Of a DNA stretch of 64,000 nt, positions 1 to 11,271 are shown one piece after another. The notes below the pieces were generated by a model, which searched no databases, was not told where the DNA came from, and worked only from the letters and a program-made list of their open reading frames with translations. A program made the translations under genes and the position numbers. The stretch comes from Mastigamoeba balamuthi (taxonomy: Eukaryota; Evosea; Mastigamoebida; Mastigamoebidae): contig CACRSC010000020.1 of the NCBI GenBank assembly GCA_902651635.1, forward strand, positions 97,292 through 161,291. The letters are read 5' to 3'. Position 1 is the first letter of the stretch, and the number at the start of each line of letters is the position of its first letter.

Positions 1-2
1 GG

Positions 3-638
3 GGAGCCGGAGGCGACCAGGAGTGGGTGCCGCTGGTGCGCGGGTGGACCAACTCGTGGCACTGGGAGGCCTACGCCGAGTACGGCTGCCCCTCGTGCCC
101 GCAGTGGCAGGCGCACTACGGCAACGTCTACCGCGGCTCCACGGCCAAGGACTTCCAGCTCAAGGTCGTGGCCATCGACGGCCAGGAGGTCGTCTGCGCG
201 GGCCTGACGGCGCAGAAGGAGGGCTTCGTGTTCACGTGCCGCGACGCCAGCGGCACGCCGCAGCAGTTCGCGACCAAGAGCTTCCGGATGCCGACGGACC
301 CCTGCGTCGACTGCACGGGCAAGCGGCTGGCCAACTGCGACATCCCCTACACGAAGTCCGACGCCCAGTCAGGTTCGGCCAGCCACGCGGGGTCCCAAGT
401 TGTGTCGTCATCGCCGCAGCCGCCGCCGTCGCCGTCGTCCACCGCGCGTTCCACGGGCACGGGTCACTGGGTGGGGGGAGAGCTTGGGAGCTCCGCGAGG
501 GTGCGCAGGGCACTGACGAGTGTGTGCACGTGTACCGCCACAGGGTCGACTGTGGACGGGAACGGAGCGGCAGGCACGGCCGGCTGGCCGGTGGCCCTGG
601 CAGCAGCAGCAGCAGCGGTCGAAGTGCTGGCGGCGTAG
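3..638 (+). CDS. unknown protein, 5' truncated by window edge
   Basis: An open frame runs in from the window edge and stops at 638 (about 211 residues). The first 120 residues look like real protein: Trp-rich, with paired cysteines (CPSC, CVDC) and balanced composition, so a secreted or luminal Cys-rich domain is possible. After about nt 370 the composition turns to Ser/Pro and ends in an Ala-rich hydrophobic stretch, which could be a GPI-type tail, or simply intron or 3' sequence read through. A possible 47-nt intron (GT at 382, AG ending near 428) would change the C-terminus. I recognise no family. The real start lies upstream of the window. Confidence 0.4.
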   Translation, partial: GAGGDQEWVPLVRGWTNSWHWEAYAEYGCPSCPQWQAHYGNVYRGSTAKDFQLKVVAIDGQEVVCAGLTAQKEGFVFTCRDASGTPQQFATKSFRMPTDPCVDCTGKRLANCDIPYTKSDAQSGSASHAGSQVVSSSPQPPPSPSSTARSTGTGHWVGGELGSSARVRRALTSVCTCTATGSTVDGNGAAGTAGWPVALAAAAAAVEVLAA

Positions 639-1068
639 CACAGGTGCCCTGCCCCCTGATGCACTTGTGCTGTGACAACGTCACACGAAAAGGAAGCGGG
701 ATCACTTTCCCCACAGTCCGCGGAAGTCAGCAGTATACAAACACAATCAATGGAAAAGCAAATCGGGAAACCATCCCTGACTCAGCACCCGGATCTGCGG
801 CGGTCAATTTTTGGCGCGGTGTTAGTTGTGTTTGTCCGATGCCCAAGACGCGCGACGTCATCGTGGCCGCCGGTTCCGCCCGCACAACGACCGCGAGCGC
901 GAGGACGGCTCCTACCACATCCACACCCCGACCCAGGTCCTTCCCGCACGGCCCACCTCTCATCTGGCTCATCGGGGTGGCCTCGATGGCTCGACCGCTT
1001 CAACGCGGCGCAGCTCAGCGCACGGGACAACTGACACAGGGCAGCGTTGTTTGCTCGTTGCCCACCCT
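639..1068. other. intergenic, no gene seen
   Basis: Lower-GC 3' flank shared by the convergent genes on either side. ORFs crossing it in several frames look like shadows. No RNA gene or repeat recognised. Confidence 0.4.
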
Positions 1069-2072
1069 CTACGTGCCGGGGGAGCCGTGCGGGCCGCTGG
1101 CGTCGGCCTCGTCGCCGTCGCCGTCGTCGAAGACGGTGATGAGGGCCTTGGACGTGTCCGCGGGCCCCGAGGTGCGCTCGCCGACGAAGGTGACGAGCTT
1201 GCCGTCGTGGCGCACGAGTATCAGCTCGTCGTCGGGCAGCTCGCAGCGCAGCCACTCCTCGTCGACGCAGAACCGCGCCTTGTACTCCTCGCCCATGACG
1301 AACCACGAGCCCACGCCCAGCGGCACCGCGGCCTCGAGCTTGTCGGCGGGCGGCATGTCGCGGAACGCTCCTCGCCGCGACCGCTGCAGCGGGTACTGGC
1401 TCTGGGTCGAGCTCGACCACACCGTCTTGAACTCCCCGGGGTCGCCCGCGAACGCGTCGAACCACCCGTTGGACAGCGCCCCGAACCTGCCGGACAGCAG
1501 TCAGCGGGGTCTTTTTTCAGTGGTGAGTATTCCGTTTCCGTCGGAGCACTGGAATCAGGACTAAGACTTTGTGCGATATGATATCTTCCAGATCCATCAT
1601 TTTGATACTGACGATATTTTCCCGCAGATACCGGGGGATATTTTCCGCCATAAGAGAGATTTACGCAACACGCGCGAAAAGAAGAGCGCTACTGTACTGC
1701 GCGGGCGGGCGCGTACCTGAGGGCCTCGTCGGCGTCGCAGTGGCAGACGTGCAGGTAGAGGTCTGCGTACCACACGGCCCACCTGCCGACGCTGTAGACG
1801 GCGCCGGGCTCGCCGAACTGCCGCGCCGCGTGCGACAGGACGCCCTCGACGCGCAGCGCTCTCTCGCAGACCTCGCGCAGCAGGAACGGCGACAGCAGCG
1901 CCGCGGGGCTCTGCGCCCCCGCCCGCGCGCTCTGGCACAGGCAGAACGCCGCTGCGCACGCCCGCGCCTGCGCGTGGCGCTTGGCCGCCGTGGGCAGCGT
2001 GGCAGCGGTGGGATGCGGCGGGCGGCGGGCGGTGGGGCCCATACGCGAGCGCCGGGGCAGGAGGTTGCCCAT
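1069..2072 (-). CDS. unknown 257-residue protein, two exons
   Basis: Exon 1 is 2072-1717 and exon 2 is 1486-1069. The 5' splice site GTACGC and 3' site GCAG join in phase 2, giving 257 residues. The protein begins Met-Gly-Asn, so N-myristoylation is conceivable. Residues 25-120 are Ala/Arg-rich and helical with several Cys. Exon 2 is more globular, with a W/F-rich start and acidic residues near the end. The exon 2 frame reads well only after the join, which supports the intron. I do not recognise a family. The gene is convergent with the truncated gene at the window edge. Confidence 0.6.
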
Positions 2073-2714
2073 CGAGACTCGGCGGTGGCGGCTCCGCGGG
2101 CGCGCGGCCGGGGGGGTAAAAATCGGGATAACAATTTAACGAGCTGCCGAATCAGGCAGTCGCGATATTGGTGCACCTTAAGTGCATGATTCAGTTCGGG
2201 ATATTTTTCCACCCGCGCCGCTGCGGCGGAATTTGCGACTGACGGGCCGCGCAGAGGCGCCGCGGCGCATGCCGGCGTGGCTGACACGCTGTGGTGGTCA
2301 GGGCTGGGTGAGAAAATCAACTGAATAGTGAACCAGAAAATCTGCACCGAGAATAATATCTGGATCTGATTTCCCGTCTTCCCCTCCGCACACCCCTTTC
2401 GGCGTTTTCCCGGTGCGTACGACCCTCGCTCTTCGTCCCCGCCTCCCGGCCCCTTCCTCTCCTGTCGCCCTCGCCGAATCGCGTGGCCCCGGCGTTCTTG
2501 CCACGCGTTCTGCCGTTCTTTTTGCGTTTTTTTCTCGTCTCTGCAGTGCCAACGAGACATTCCCCCTCCGCGCCCCTCCGCCTCCCACCCTCGCGCGCGA
2601 TTCGGACTCCCCGCCTCGCCCTGCCCCAGTATCGCGTGCAGCGCCGCGCCCTGACTCGCGCTGCTGGCCACGCAAGCGCAGAGGCCGCCGGAGGTGAGCA
2701 AAAGGGGGCCCGCG
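2073..2714. other. divergent intergenic region
   Basis: Lies between a minus-strand gene and the plus-strand PHD gene, so it should hold both promoters. It has an AT-richer core around 2110-2360 and a pyrimidine-rich stretch before 2700. No TATA box or known element could be called. Confidence 0.4.
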
Positions 2715-3099
2715 ATGGAGGAGTGGGCCGAGGGCGCAGCGCAGCACCACGCAGCGCTCGCGCAGGCGCCCGCGGACCTCGACCGCCAGCAGCCCAGCGA
2801 CCAGCAGCTCGTCCCCGAGTACTACGTCAACGCCGCGCAGCAGGCCGACCAGCGGCCGCTGCTCTGCTTCGACCAGGCGAGAACACCCCTGCCCCTCTCT
2901 CTCCCCCTCCCCCTTGCGACGCGTCTATCCCGGCGTGGGTCGTTTCTCCGCCGGTTCTCGCACGCGTGTCACGGTGTGCTGCTCAGGGGGGGCCCTCCGT
3001 GGCCATATGCGGTTGTTTGCGTACCGCTCGTGGAGCAATTCGCAATTTAGCGCAAATTGGTGACATTGCGGATTTGCAGGACTTGGCTTTCCTGTTCGG

Positions 3100-3135
<36 letters not shown>

Positions 3136-4741
3136 GCTCGTCCTGCAGCAGCAACAGCAGCAGCAGCCCCTGCCGAGCCCCACGTGCTCCTCGCGGCCCG
3201 TGGCCCCGGACGAGGCGGCGGGCGCGTCGCTGGCCACCGGGGCGCAGCAGCAACTGCAGCAGCAGCAGCAGAGCGTCGGGACGCCTGTCAACGGCGACCT
3301 CGGGGCCGCAGACTCGCCGACGGTCGGCCTGCCCCCGGTGTCGGCGTCGGCCTCGTCGTCCTCGGGGTCGGCCTCGCGCAAGGCGCCGCGCGGCAGGCGC
3401 GGGCGGGTGTTCGGGGACGTGACGACGCAGCAGCGCATACTGGAGCTCGAGCGGCAGCTCAAGGAGCAGCTCGACAAGCACAACAGGCTGCAGACGGCCA
3501 TCAAGGAGCGCCTGCCAGCCTCGCGCGCCCTGCAGGGCACCGCCGCCGTGCTCGCGCAGCACGGGCCCGAGGGCGCGGCGGCGGCCGCCGTCGTGGTCCC
3601 CGCGGCCTGCGAGGCGGGGCTTCTGCTCGACAGCGAGGCGGCGCCCGAGGCCCTCCAGCAGCAGCAACAGCAGATGTTCAGCCCGCAGGGGTCGGCGGTG
3701 CCGCCGCTGACGCCGCCGCCGCAGACGTCGACGACTGCGACGACGCCGGGGGCGACGAGCAACGGGAGCGGGAGGAGGACGCAGCGCAGCAAGCGGCAGC
3801 AGATGGCCGAGAGGCTCGTCAACGCCGCCGTGGCCACGCAGCAGATGAGCGCGCAGCTCGAGCTGTGCGCGCAGCAGCAGCAGCAGCAGCAGCAGGTCGA
3901 CGGCCAGGCCAACGCCCAGCTCTGCCAGGACCGGCAGCAGGACACGATGGCGCAGCTGATCACAATGCTCCAAGGACAGCAGCAGCAACAGCAACAACAA
4001 GAACAGCAGCTGTTGCCCCTTCCCCAACCTCAGGAGCAGCAGCCGCAGCAGCAGGAGCTGCTTCAGGAGGTGCTGCAGCAGGGGGTGAAGGAGGAGGAGC
4101 AGCAGGAGCAGGAGCCCCTCTACTGCCTGTGCAGGTCGCGGTGGGACGGCAGGACGATGATCATGTGCTCCTTCTGCCAGAACTGGTACCACCCCGAATG
4201 CGTCGGCGTGGCCATTCCCGCCGGCCCCTACGCCGAGCAGGCTCCTCTCGTGTGCCCCGTGTGCCAGCAGCAGCAGCAGCAGCAGTGCCAGCAGGCCGCC
4301 CCGCAGCAGCAGCAGGGGCAGGAGGAGCCCGACGCCAAGCGGGAGCGAACAGACGTTGTCGAGTGGGGGCAGGCGCCGGCCGGCGAGCCCGTGCTGCTGG
4401 CGCTGATGCGGGCGTGCCCCTCGGCCGCGGCCAGCGTGCTGCGGATGCTGCCGGCGCGCGACGTGACGAGCGTTGCGTGCACGTGCCGCGAGGCGCGCCA
4501 GTTTGTGGGGTCGGTCGTCGGGCCGCAGGAGCTCGTGTTCGGGCAGGCGGGGCAGGGGCTGCTGCGCGAGCAGCAGGAGCAGGAGGGCCAGGAGCAGCTC
4601 GCGTTCGGGCAGGCGGAGCAGGGGCTGCTGCGCGAGCAGGAGCAGGAGCCCGAGGGCCAGGAGCAGGGGCTGCTGCTGGGCCCCTGCTTCCCGCACAGCG
4701 GGCTGCTGCTGCAGGGCCTCGGGGGGTTCAGCATAGCCTGA
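2715..4741 (+). CDS. poly-Q PHD-finger protein with F-box-like C-terminal segment
   Basis: Exon 1 is 2715-2876, exon 2 is 3080-4741, giving 607 residues. Both boundaries are phase 0, but the intron starts CAG|GCGAGA (GC-AG); the nearby GTGGGT at 2935 breaks phase. CAG-coded Gln runs punctuate the protein. Near residues 190-210 there is a basic coiled-coil stretch. A PHD finger lies near residues 408-452, with C-x-C, then C-x2-C, H-x2-C and C-x2-C ligands, including the segment CSFCQNWYHPEC typical of histone-tail readers. About 40 residues later a Leu-rich segment with PARDVTSVACTCREARQF resembles an F-box. The tail has a repeated FGQA..QGLLREQ unit. Probably a nuclear chromatin-associated factor; the F-box reading is tentative. 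Confidence 0.75.
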
Positions 4742-5069
4742 CCCCCCGCGGTCGCTGCTGGCTCCCCCCTCTCCCCGCAGCAGGATTGTCTCCCCTCGCA
4801 GAAGACGCCAACTTATGTACGAGTTCCAGAGACCCAGAGCCCGGCGTGTACCCAGCTATATACGCCCTTGGGACATTGATAACGCATGATCCGGTCCACT
4901 AATATCCAAGCCGCGGGCTCAGAAATCAGCTGATTCGATCGAGAAGGGGGAAAACCCGGTGGACTTTTGCCTGTGCTGACGCCAGCGCCGCCTTCTGTGC
5001 AGATCTCTCGAGCAGAACTTTGGCTTCGGGAACCTCAGCGCGAGGCCCTACTCTCCCCCAGCCAGGGCG
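4742..5069. other. intergenic, no gene seen
   Basis: 3' flank of the PHD gene and upstream region of the small membrane protein. No RNA or repeat recognised. Confidence 0.4.
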
Positions 5070-5564
5070 ATGACTGTCCAGCGGCGCAAGGCAACGTGGG
5101 GCGTGCAGATGCCGGCCCCCAGGAGTGCCGAGGAGCTGGCGTCGCTCGTGGGGCTCGAGGCCGGCTGCCTCGTGCTGCTGCTGGCCCGCCTGCTGGGCGC
5201 TGCCCTCGGCCTCGCCCGCTCCCTCGCAGAGCTGGCCCAGGCTGCCGTGCAGCTCGCGGTGCTCGCGGCCATGCTGGTGGCTGTGCTGGCACGGATGCTG
5301 CACACGGTTCTCTGGGTGCTGGCGCAGGCTGCGGTCCTCTCCAGAGACGACGCCGTGCGGGCGGCCCTGAGGCTCTCGCGCTGCCTCTGGGAGACGGCGT
5401 GCACAGCGGTGGAGCTCATCACGGGGCTGCTCACAGGCCTGCTCCGCGTGGCTGTGGCTTTCATCGTTCTTGGGGTTGCTGTGATGGCTGTCGTCGCTAT
5501 CGGGGTCGGGGCGTACAGGGCGGCAACAGGACAAATCCCAATAGATCGTTTCCCTGAGCATTGA
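5070..5564 (+). CDS. small multi-pass membrane protein, 164 residues
   Basis: Single exon from ATG 5070. After a 25-residue basic N-terminus the protein is mostly hydrophobic Ala/Leu/Val with stretches near residues 30-45, 55-85, 112-130 and 130-152. That would suit two to four helices. Arg and Glu residues are spaced at helix-like intervals in the middle segments, so some may be amphipathic rather than fully inserted. It ends only 47 nt before the next ATG on the same strand. No family recognised. The antisense ORF over the same bases has low-complexity composition and was not preferred. Confidence 0.5.
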   Translation: MTVQRRKATWGVQMPAPRSAEELASLVGLEAGCLVLLLARLLGAALGLARSLAELAQAAVQLAVLAAMLVAVLARMLHTVLWVLAQAAVLSRDDAVRAALRLSRCLWETACTAVELITGLLTGLLRVAVAFIVLGVAVMAVVAIGVGAYRAATGQIPIDRFPEH

Positions 5565-5611
5565 TACGAGATACGCGTATCTTGCGCAGAGCCAAAAATA
5601 GACCCACCCCC

Positions 5612-8245
5612 ATGTCGACCAAAGCCAGCAAGGCCGCCGCGCCCGCCGCGAGCACCAAGGCCGCCGCCAAGGCCAGCGCCGCCCGCACGCGCCGCCGCCG
5701 CGACGGGCCCGACGTCCCGGGCACGGCGGCCGGCGGCAACGCCCCGGCAGTGGCCGCGCCGCCCCCGGGGTCGCTCTCGGCCGACTCGCCGCCCGCTGTG
5801 GCCCTCGCGGCCCTCCGCGAGGCCGCCGAGGCCTCGGCGCTCAGCGCGGCCCTCGTGGCGCTCGAGAGGGCTGCCCACGCGGCGCCCGAGGAGATGGCGG
5901 CCTGCGGGGCCCTCGAGGCCGTCGCGGGGCTCGTCACGGGCGGCGGATACGTCGGTCAGTCGTCGCGTTGGAATTTCCAGATTCATTTTCAGATACATCT
6001 GGCTGCGCCCCAAGCAGGGAAGGGGGAAGGGGAGCCTGTGTTCAATACCAGGGCTCACTGAAAGTCACATCAATGGCAGCCCATGACGTGTGCACCACCG
6101 ACAATTATTCAGTCGGCTTCTGGATCAATTGATATTCGAACAGCGCATTGCGCCAAAACCCCCGCCAAACACGGGCAGAGACGTAGACACCGCAATTTCT
6201 AACGACGGATCCTCGCAGACGCCGAGGTGAGGTGGAGGTCGCTGGCCACGATGGCCGCCTACGTGGCGTCGTCGACGGCCAAGCCCGACGACGCGCTCGT
6301 CTCGCGGGCGCTCAGCGAGGTCTCCGCGGCCTGCGCGGCCATGTCCGCTGTCCCCGCGGCCGAGACGGCGACCTCCGACGCCGAGGCCACGTTCCAGGCG
6401 CAGTCGGCGGCTGCGCGCCACGTGGGCTACCTCAGCGGCCGCCTCTCGCCCCCGCAGGCCGCCTCGTGCGCGGCCGCGCTCAGCCGCCTGACGGCCTCGC
6501 CGCACCCCGAGGCCGCCAAGTGCGCGGGCGAGTCCCTGCGCAGGCTCTGCTCCGAGCCCGGGCCGCCGGGCATGTCCGCGCGGTCGGCCAGCTCGCTGGA
6601 GCCGCTTGTCTCGGTGGCCGCGTCTTCCGCAGACGTCTGCGCTGTCATCGCCGCCTGCTGCGGCGCGGACCTGCGCGCGCGGGCGCGGGCGGCGGCACTG
6701 GGGGCGAGCCAGCAGGCGGCGCTGCTGCTGCTGCAGAGCCCCGCGTCGAGCCCCGCGGCCAAGGCCTGCGCGCTCGACGCGCTCTCGTCGCTGGCGCCGC
6801 ACGCGCGGCAGCCCAACTTCTCCGCGAGCCGCGAGGAGCTGAGCGCCGCCGTCTGCGCGGCGCTGGCGGACGAGGCCAGCGAGGCCCTGCAGGTCGCCGC
6901 GCGCCGGGCGATTCGCGAGCTCTGCGCCCGCGAGCCCGAGTACCGGCTGCTGCTCGCGCGCGACGGCGCCGTGCGGGCGCTGGCGGCCATGTCGGTGGCG
7001 CGCCGCGTGCACGGCGCGCAGCAGGAGCGCTCGGCCCAGTGCGACGACGCGGCCTCGGCGCTCGCCAACGTCGTCCGCTCGTGCGCGGCGGCGTCCAAGG
7101 CGCTCCTGCGGCTGCCTGGCGCGCTCGAGGAGCTCGCCATCGCCGCCTCCGAGGCCCGCAGCGCAGCGGCCGCCGACTGCCTGGCGCGGGCCGCAGAGGC
7201 GTTCCCGCCTACGTGCGACGTCGTGGCCAACATCAGCGCGCAGGGCCTCTACTCGATCCTCGCGCCGCTGCTCGGGCCCGAGTCGACCCCCGAGCAGCGC
7301 GCCGCGGCCTCTGCGTGCCTCCGCGTCGCCGCCCCGCGCGCGCCGCTGCGCGCCGACGAGCTCGGGCCGCTGCTCGCCGCCACGCGCGCCGACGAGAGCA
7401 GCGCAGAGGACGCGCTCCTCGCGGCCGCCGCCTCCCCCGACGCCGCCGCCGAGTGCGTCGTGCAGGTCGTCGACGGCCTGCGCAGCGCCGTCACCGAGCG
7501 CAGGACCCGCGCTGCGCTCATGGCGCTGGCGTCGGCGCTCTCGCCGGGCCCGCGCGCGGCCGGCGTGGCCCGCGCGCTCTGCGCCGAGGGCGCGTCGGTG
7601 CTCGCCGCGCGCGCCGCCAAGGTCTGGCCGTCGCTGCGCGTCGTCGCGGAGCTCGCTCTGGCCCGGGCCGCCGAGGCAGACGCCACCGCGCGGTTCTGGC
7701 TGACGGGCGCGGTCCCCGCGTCGCAGGCGCTGCCGAGCGGCTTCTACGTCGTCGTGGGGACCTCGGCGTTCTACGGCCCCGACGCGCTCCGGAGCGCACC
7801 GCGCGCTCCGCACACGGCCATCGTCGTGGAGCCCGAGACGGACGCCTCGCTGCGCGGGTGGGTCGAGAGGGCCCGCGCGGTGGCCGCCAAGACGGCCAAG
7901 GGACCGCGGGCGCTGGCGGGGGACCTCGCGAGGCTCGTCGCGGAGCTCTGCGGCGGCCCCGGCGCCGACGCGGACACGGCGGAGCTCGCGCTGCGCAGGA
8001 GGCCCGGGATGGGCGCGATGGTGGCCATCGGAGACCTGCGCCACGCGGGGGCCGAGGCCAAGTCGGTGCTCTTCAAGTTCCTCGCCGACGCGGTGGGCCT
8101 CAGGGCGTCGCTCGAGCGGTCTCACAACCGCGTGTTCGTCGACGACGCCACCGCGTTCGTCGTCGACGTAGCCGCGTCGCCCGGCGTGCTGATGCCCGAC
8201 TGTTCCGCCGAGGCCAAGGCGTACGTCAGCGCCCTGGACGCGTGA
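5612..8245 (+). CDS. Ala-rich helical-repeat (armadillo/HEAT-like) protein
   Basis: Exon 1 is 5612-5954 and exon 2 is 6219-8245; GTCAGT and CGCAG join in phase 1 to give 789 residues. An Ala/Lys/Arg/Pro tail of about 55 residues precedes repeated paired helices of roughly 40 residues each, rich in Ala, Leu, Ser and Cys (for example ALREAAEASALSAALVALER). This is the look of ARM/HEAT repeats, but no repeat matches a named family well. Near residue 590 there is a more beta-like insert with aromatic residues, and the C-terminal 100 residues are mixed. Likely a cytosolic or nuclear scaffold; partner unknown. Confidence 0.65.
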
Positions 8246-8636
8246 CGCCAGCGGAACCAGCGGGGGGACTGTAGCAACATAGTCACAGGACTCAGAGTCT
8301 CAAACTCAATGCCGGTTTTACTCTCGGACTCTACGTGAGCGGGTCTTCCTGTCTTCGCAACTGACCGAGGTTCCTCATGCACGACAGCCGTTTCCGCTTC
8401 ACCTGACCGAGTACTCGACGAGCTGTGCAGGCTGGTGAAAGTGTGGTTCATCGCCCACAGAGCGGCACGACAGTTGGGTTTTTCTTCTATTCCAAGTATT
8501 CATATGCGACGCCGACAGCGTGAAGTCAGCAATCTACTCCTGATTGAATTACTGTGCTTTTCTCATGTGGTGTGGGAGAAGGAGAATGTGGCTATGCATT
8601 GGAAATTCAAATTCCGTCGTGGAGGGAGACTCTCAC
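8246..8636. other. intergenic, convergent 3' flanks
   Basis: AT-richer 3' flank between the helical-repeat gene and receptor copy 1. No gene or repeat seen. Confidence 0.4.
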
Positions 8637-10652
8637 TCAGTCCTTATCCTTTGCTACTGAGTTGGGGGGCATGATTGTGGAGAGGTCCAAGTCAGAGGAA
8701 GAATGCTGCACGGCGTTCCCACTCCCAGTGCTCTGCTGCGAGGCGAGGCCCGCTTTGACGAACCCGGACCCTGACGACGCATTGGGCGAGGCAGGAGTGG
8801 CGCTGTGCTGCGCTGATGGCTTTCCGACAGCGTTGCTGGTGCTGTACACCCCTGCCACCGAGGCGATGACGGAGCTCTCCAGCGAGGCAGAGTAGCAGCT
8901 CGGCACGGCCGTGGTGAGGTAACCAGGAGACGACGTCTGGTTGGTCATGGCGGGGGACATCTCCGCAGGAGTCCCGAGGTAGAGGTCGAAGGCCTTGGTG
9001 CCGTCCATCTCAACAGGGAGGTTGACCAGCTTGGGGTCCCTCCTCCCTTTGTTTCTGCTGTTGTGGTAGTTAGCTCCTGCAGACTGTCTCGGAGTCCTAC
9101 CAGTAGTAGCCTATCCCGCACGCAATCGCAGTGCACCCGCAGAGAAGCACAAGTCCACCAGGTATCCCCAGTGCCATCGCCAATGAGTTCTCTGTTGGGC
9201 TTCGGTGAGCGTGGCGGACCACGTGGCAAGCAGCGGAGCGCACTACGGTTCTTTCCGACAGTGTAATGTAGCCTGAACCCAGCAGCCCCGCTCTCATAAT
9301 CCGAGATGAACCCGACGACTACCAGGTTGGCTTTGATGTGCGGGACTTCGCTCCTGGTCGTGAAGGTCTGCACCAGTTCAGCCTTCTGCAAGTCGGGCCC
9401 GGACCAGATTTCTATTCTGTCGCCGCCCTCGACGTTGACCCAGTCGAACTCGATGTGTATGTAGTCCCAGTCGTCTCCCCTGCTGCCGTTTGGCGCGATG
9501 ACCCACGTGCAGCGGTCGTTGGCCGTGTACATGGCCCTCTCCAGCGACGACTCACCCTGGTCGGACTGCACGACGCCGGTGCTGCCCACGAGCTCCGTGT
9601 AGTTGGAGCAGCCCCGCTCGCAGTGCCCTCCGAACCTTGAGCTGCTGCACACGCACGAGCCGTTCACGCACAGCCCGTCGTTGCAGTCGCTGTCGTTGAT
9701 GCAGGTCTCGTTGTCCCAGGGCAACACTGTGATCTGCTCGACGCCCATCGGCCTGTTGAACGAGTCGCGGAAGAAGGATAGCTTGTAGTGCCCAGGAGGA
9801 AGATACGTCTGGAAGGTCTGTTTGACAGCGAGATGATCCATCTTCTTCAGGTTGGCCGAGTCAGTGTCGTGGCTCCACGTTGCCAGATACCGGAAGTCGT
9901 ACTCGATACCGGCATCCGGGTCAACGAGCTGAACCCAGTCGAAGCCTGTCGGCGCCTGGACCTCTATCTCCAACTGGACGGGGACTCCGGGGCGCTGAGT
10001 GCGGTTCATGGCGAGCTTGTAACCACAGTAGACCCCAGAGTACCCGTCCCTGCACCTGCACTCGCCCAGCAGGTACTCGCACGTGCCCTTGCCCAGAGAC
10101 TCGCAGAGCGGGTCGCAGCCAGGGACAGCGCAGGACCACTGGATCTGGAAGTCGATGGGGTCGTACACGGCGCTGCTGTTGGCATCCCACACGAAGAACG
10201 TGAACTGCAAGAGCCCGCTGAACTGCTCGGCGCAGACTATCGACGCAGACCACTCCTCCGGTTCCGAGGGAACATCCCCGCTCTCGGCTATGGACCGCAC
10301 GGACACGGGCCCGCCCCCGAGCATAGTATCGAGTGCTGCGGATGAGTTGACGATCCTGAAGGCTTTGCGCATGGCATACTGGAGCGGCACGGTCGACTCC
10401 CAGCCGAACGAGATATTGCGCGTGAGGGGAGTCAGCGCGAGTTCGGGGCCCCACGGTGCCGATGGCACTCCCGCCACGACGACGTTCTTCCTCGCGTTTG
10501 GCCGTGGGCTAGCCCAGATCGACACAGGGGCGGGTATCTGCGGGTGTGGGGGGCAGTGAGGCACGCCAGAGTACGGGAGCCCAGAGAGGGCAGGCAGGCC
10601 GCACAGAGACGGCCAACGAGGACAGAGCGATGAGCGCAGCTAGCAGTCTCAT
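8637..10652 (-). CDS. EGF-CUB type I membrane protein, copy 1
   Basis: Four exons on the family plan: 10652-10605 signal peptide, 10537-9247 ectodomain, 9191-9101 transmembrane, 9057-8637 tail, in phases 0, 1 and 2, giving 616 residues. Order: signal peptide 1-16, beta-rich N-domain 17-155, EGF-like 1 about 157-187 (C-x-C-x-DGYSG-x2-C), middle domain with NRT glycosylation site, EGF-like 2 about 295-322, CUB about 326-442 (WVIAPNGSRG, later FISDYESGAAGF), TM about 449-476, cytoplasmic tail starting RNKGRRDPKL and ending with DLDLSTIMPP. Many N-x-S/T sites fit a surface location. EGF and CUB imply extracellular binding; the ligand is unknown. The first intron boundary is the least certain. Confidence 0.8.
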
Positions 10653-11271
10653 CGGTGCAGAAGCTGCTGTGCTTGTTATGAGGGGAATGTTGGATGTGGG
10701 GCGGTGCCAGACTGTGAACTCCAAAAAGACGGAGAGATGCACAGGCAGTGCATGTCCTTCCCAACGGGGGCAGAGTGCAATACAGCAGGCCGACTGTATG
10801 ATATCCGTCTGGGGCCGTTGTTCTGTCCCTCTGGGGATCTGTGCCAGGGGGAACGCACAAACTGCGGGCGAGACTGAGTGCAGGGTGGTCTTCCTCAATG
10901 TGAGTAGCTAGTTCAGAACGGAAAAAACCAGCTAGTGCATTTTCTTCCTGTGGATTTTTCACCGCATCTTTCCAATCGCGTAAGGACGATGAAATATCAG
11001 AGGTGCTCCTCTGAAATATCAGAGGTGCTCCTCTTGGCCGGTGCTATGCAACAATACGATTTCAGGGTCATCACAGAGCTCGCCCTCTTGGGTTCCCCCC
11101 CCCCGGCATTTCTGCGTCAAATGGCGTAGGGGCCAGGCAGCCGATTCAGGCGGGTCTTTCAGGATGACCCATCCTCCTCTGCCCTACTCCCGATTGAATG
11201 TTCGAGCGAGAGGTATTCTCACAGTGACACCAAATTGCTGACCGATTGTCACCATACAGCGTGTTAAACGC
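10653..11271. other. intergenic between receptor copies 1 and 2
   Basis: Upstream region of copy 1 and downstream of copy 2. It contains a 22-bp direct tandem repeat (separate entry) and a C-run near 11,095. No gene seen. Confidence 0.4.
10991..11034. repeat. 22-bp tandem repeat, two exact copies
   Basis: The unit starts gaaatatcagaggtgctc and repeats exactly at 10991-11012 and 11013-11034. It lies about 340 nt upstream of receptor copy 1. Function unknown. Confidence 0.9.

Noticed and set aside
232-714. Long antisense and alternate-frame ORFs across most genes (for example 3184-4902, 6125-8125, 60066-62804)
   Set aside because: Arg/Ala/Gly-rich shadows produced by GC3 bias; they lack domain motifs and cross splice sites of the chosen genes.
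2935-3079. GTGGGT at 2935 as the 5' splice site of the PHD gene
   Set aside because: It leaves one extra base and breaks the reading frame; the GC site at 2877 keeps phase 0.
3100-4340. CAG/CTG runs as microsatellite elements
   Set aside because: They are in frame and code for Gln tracts of the PHD protein, so they are described there.
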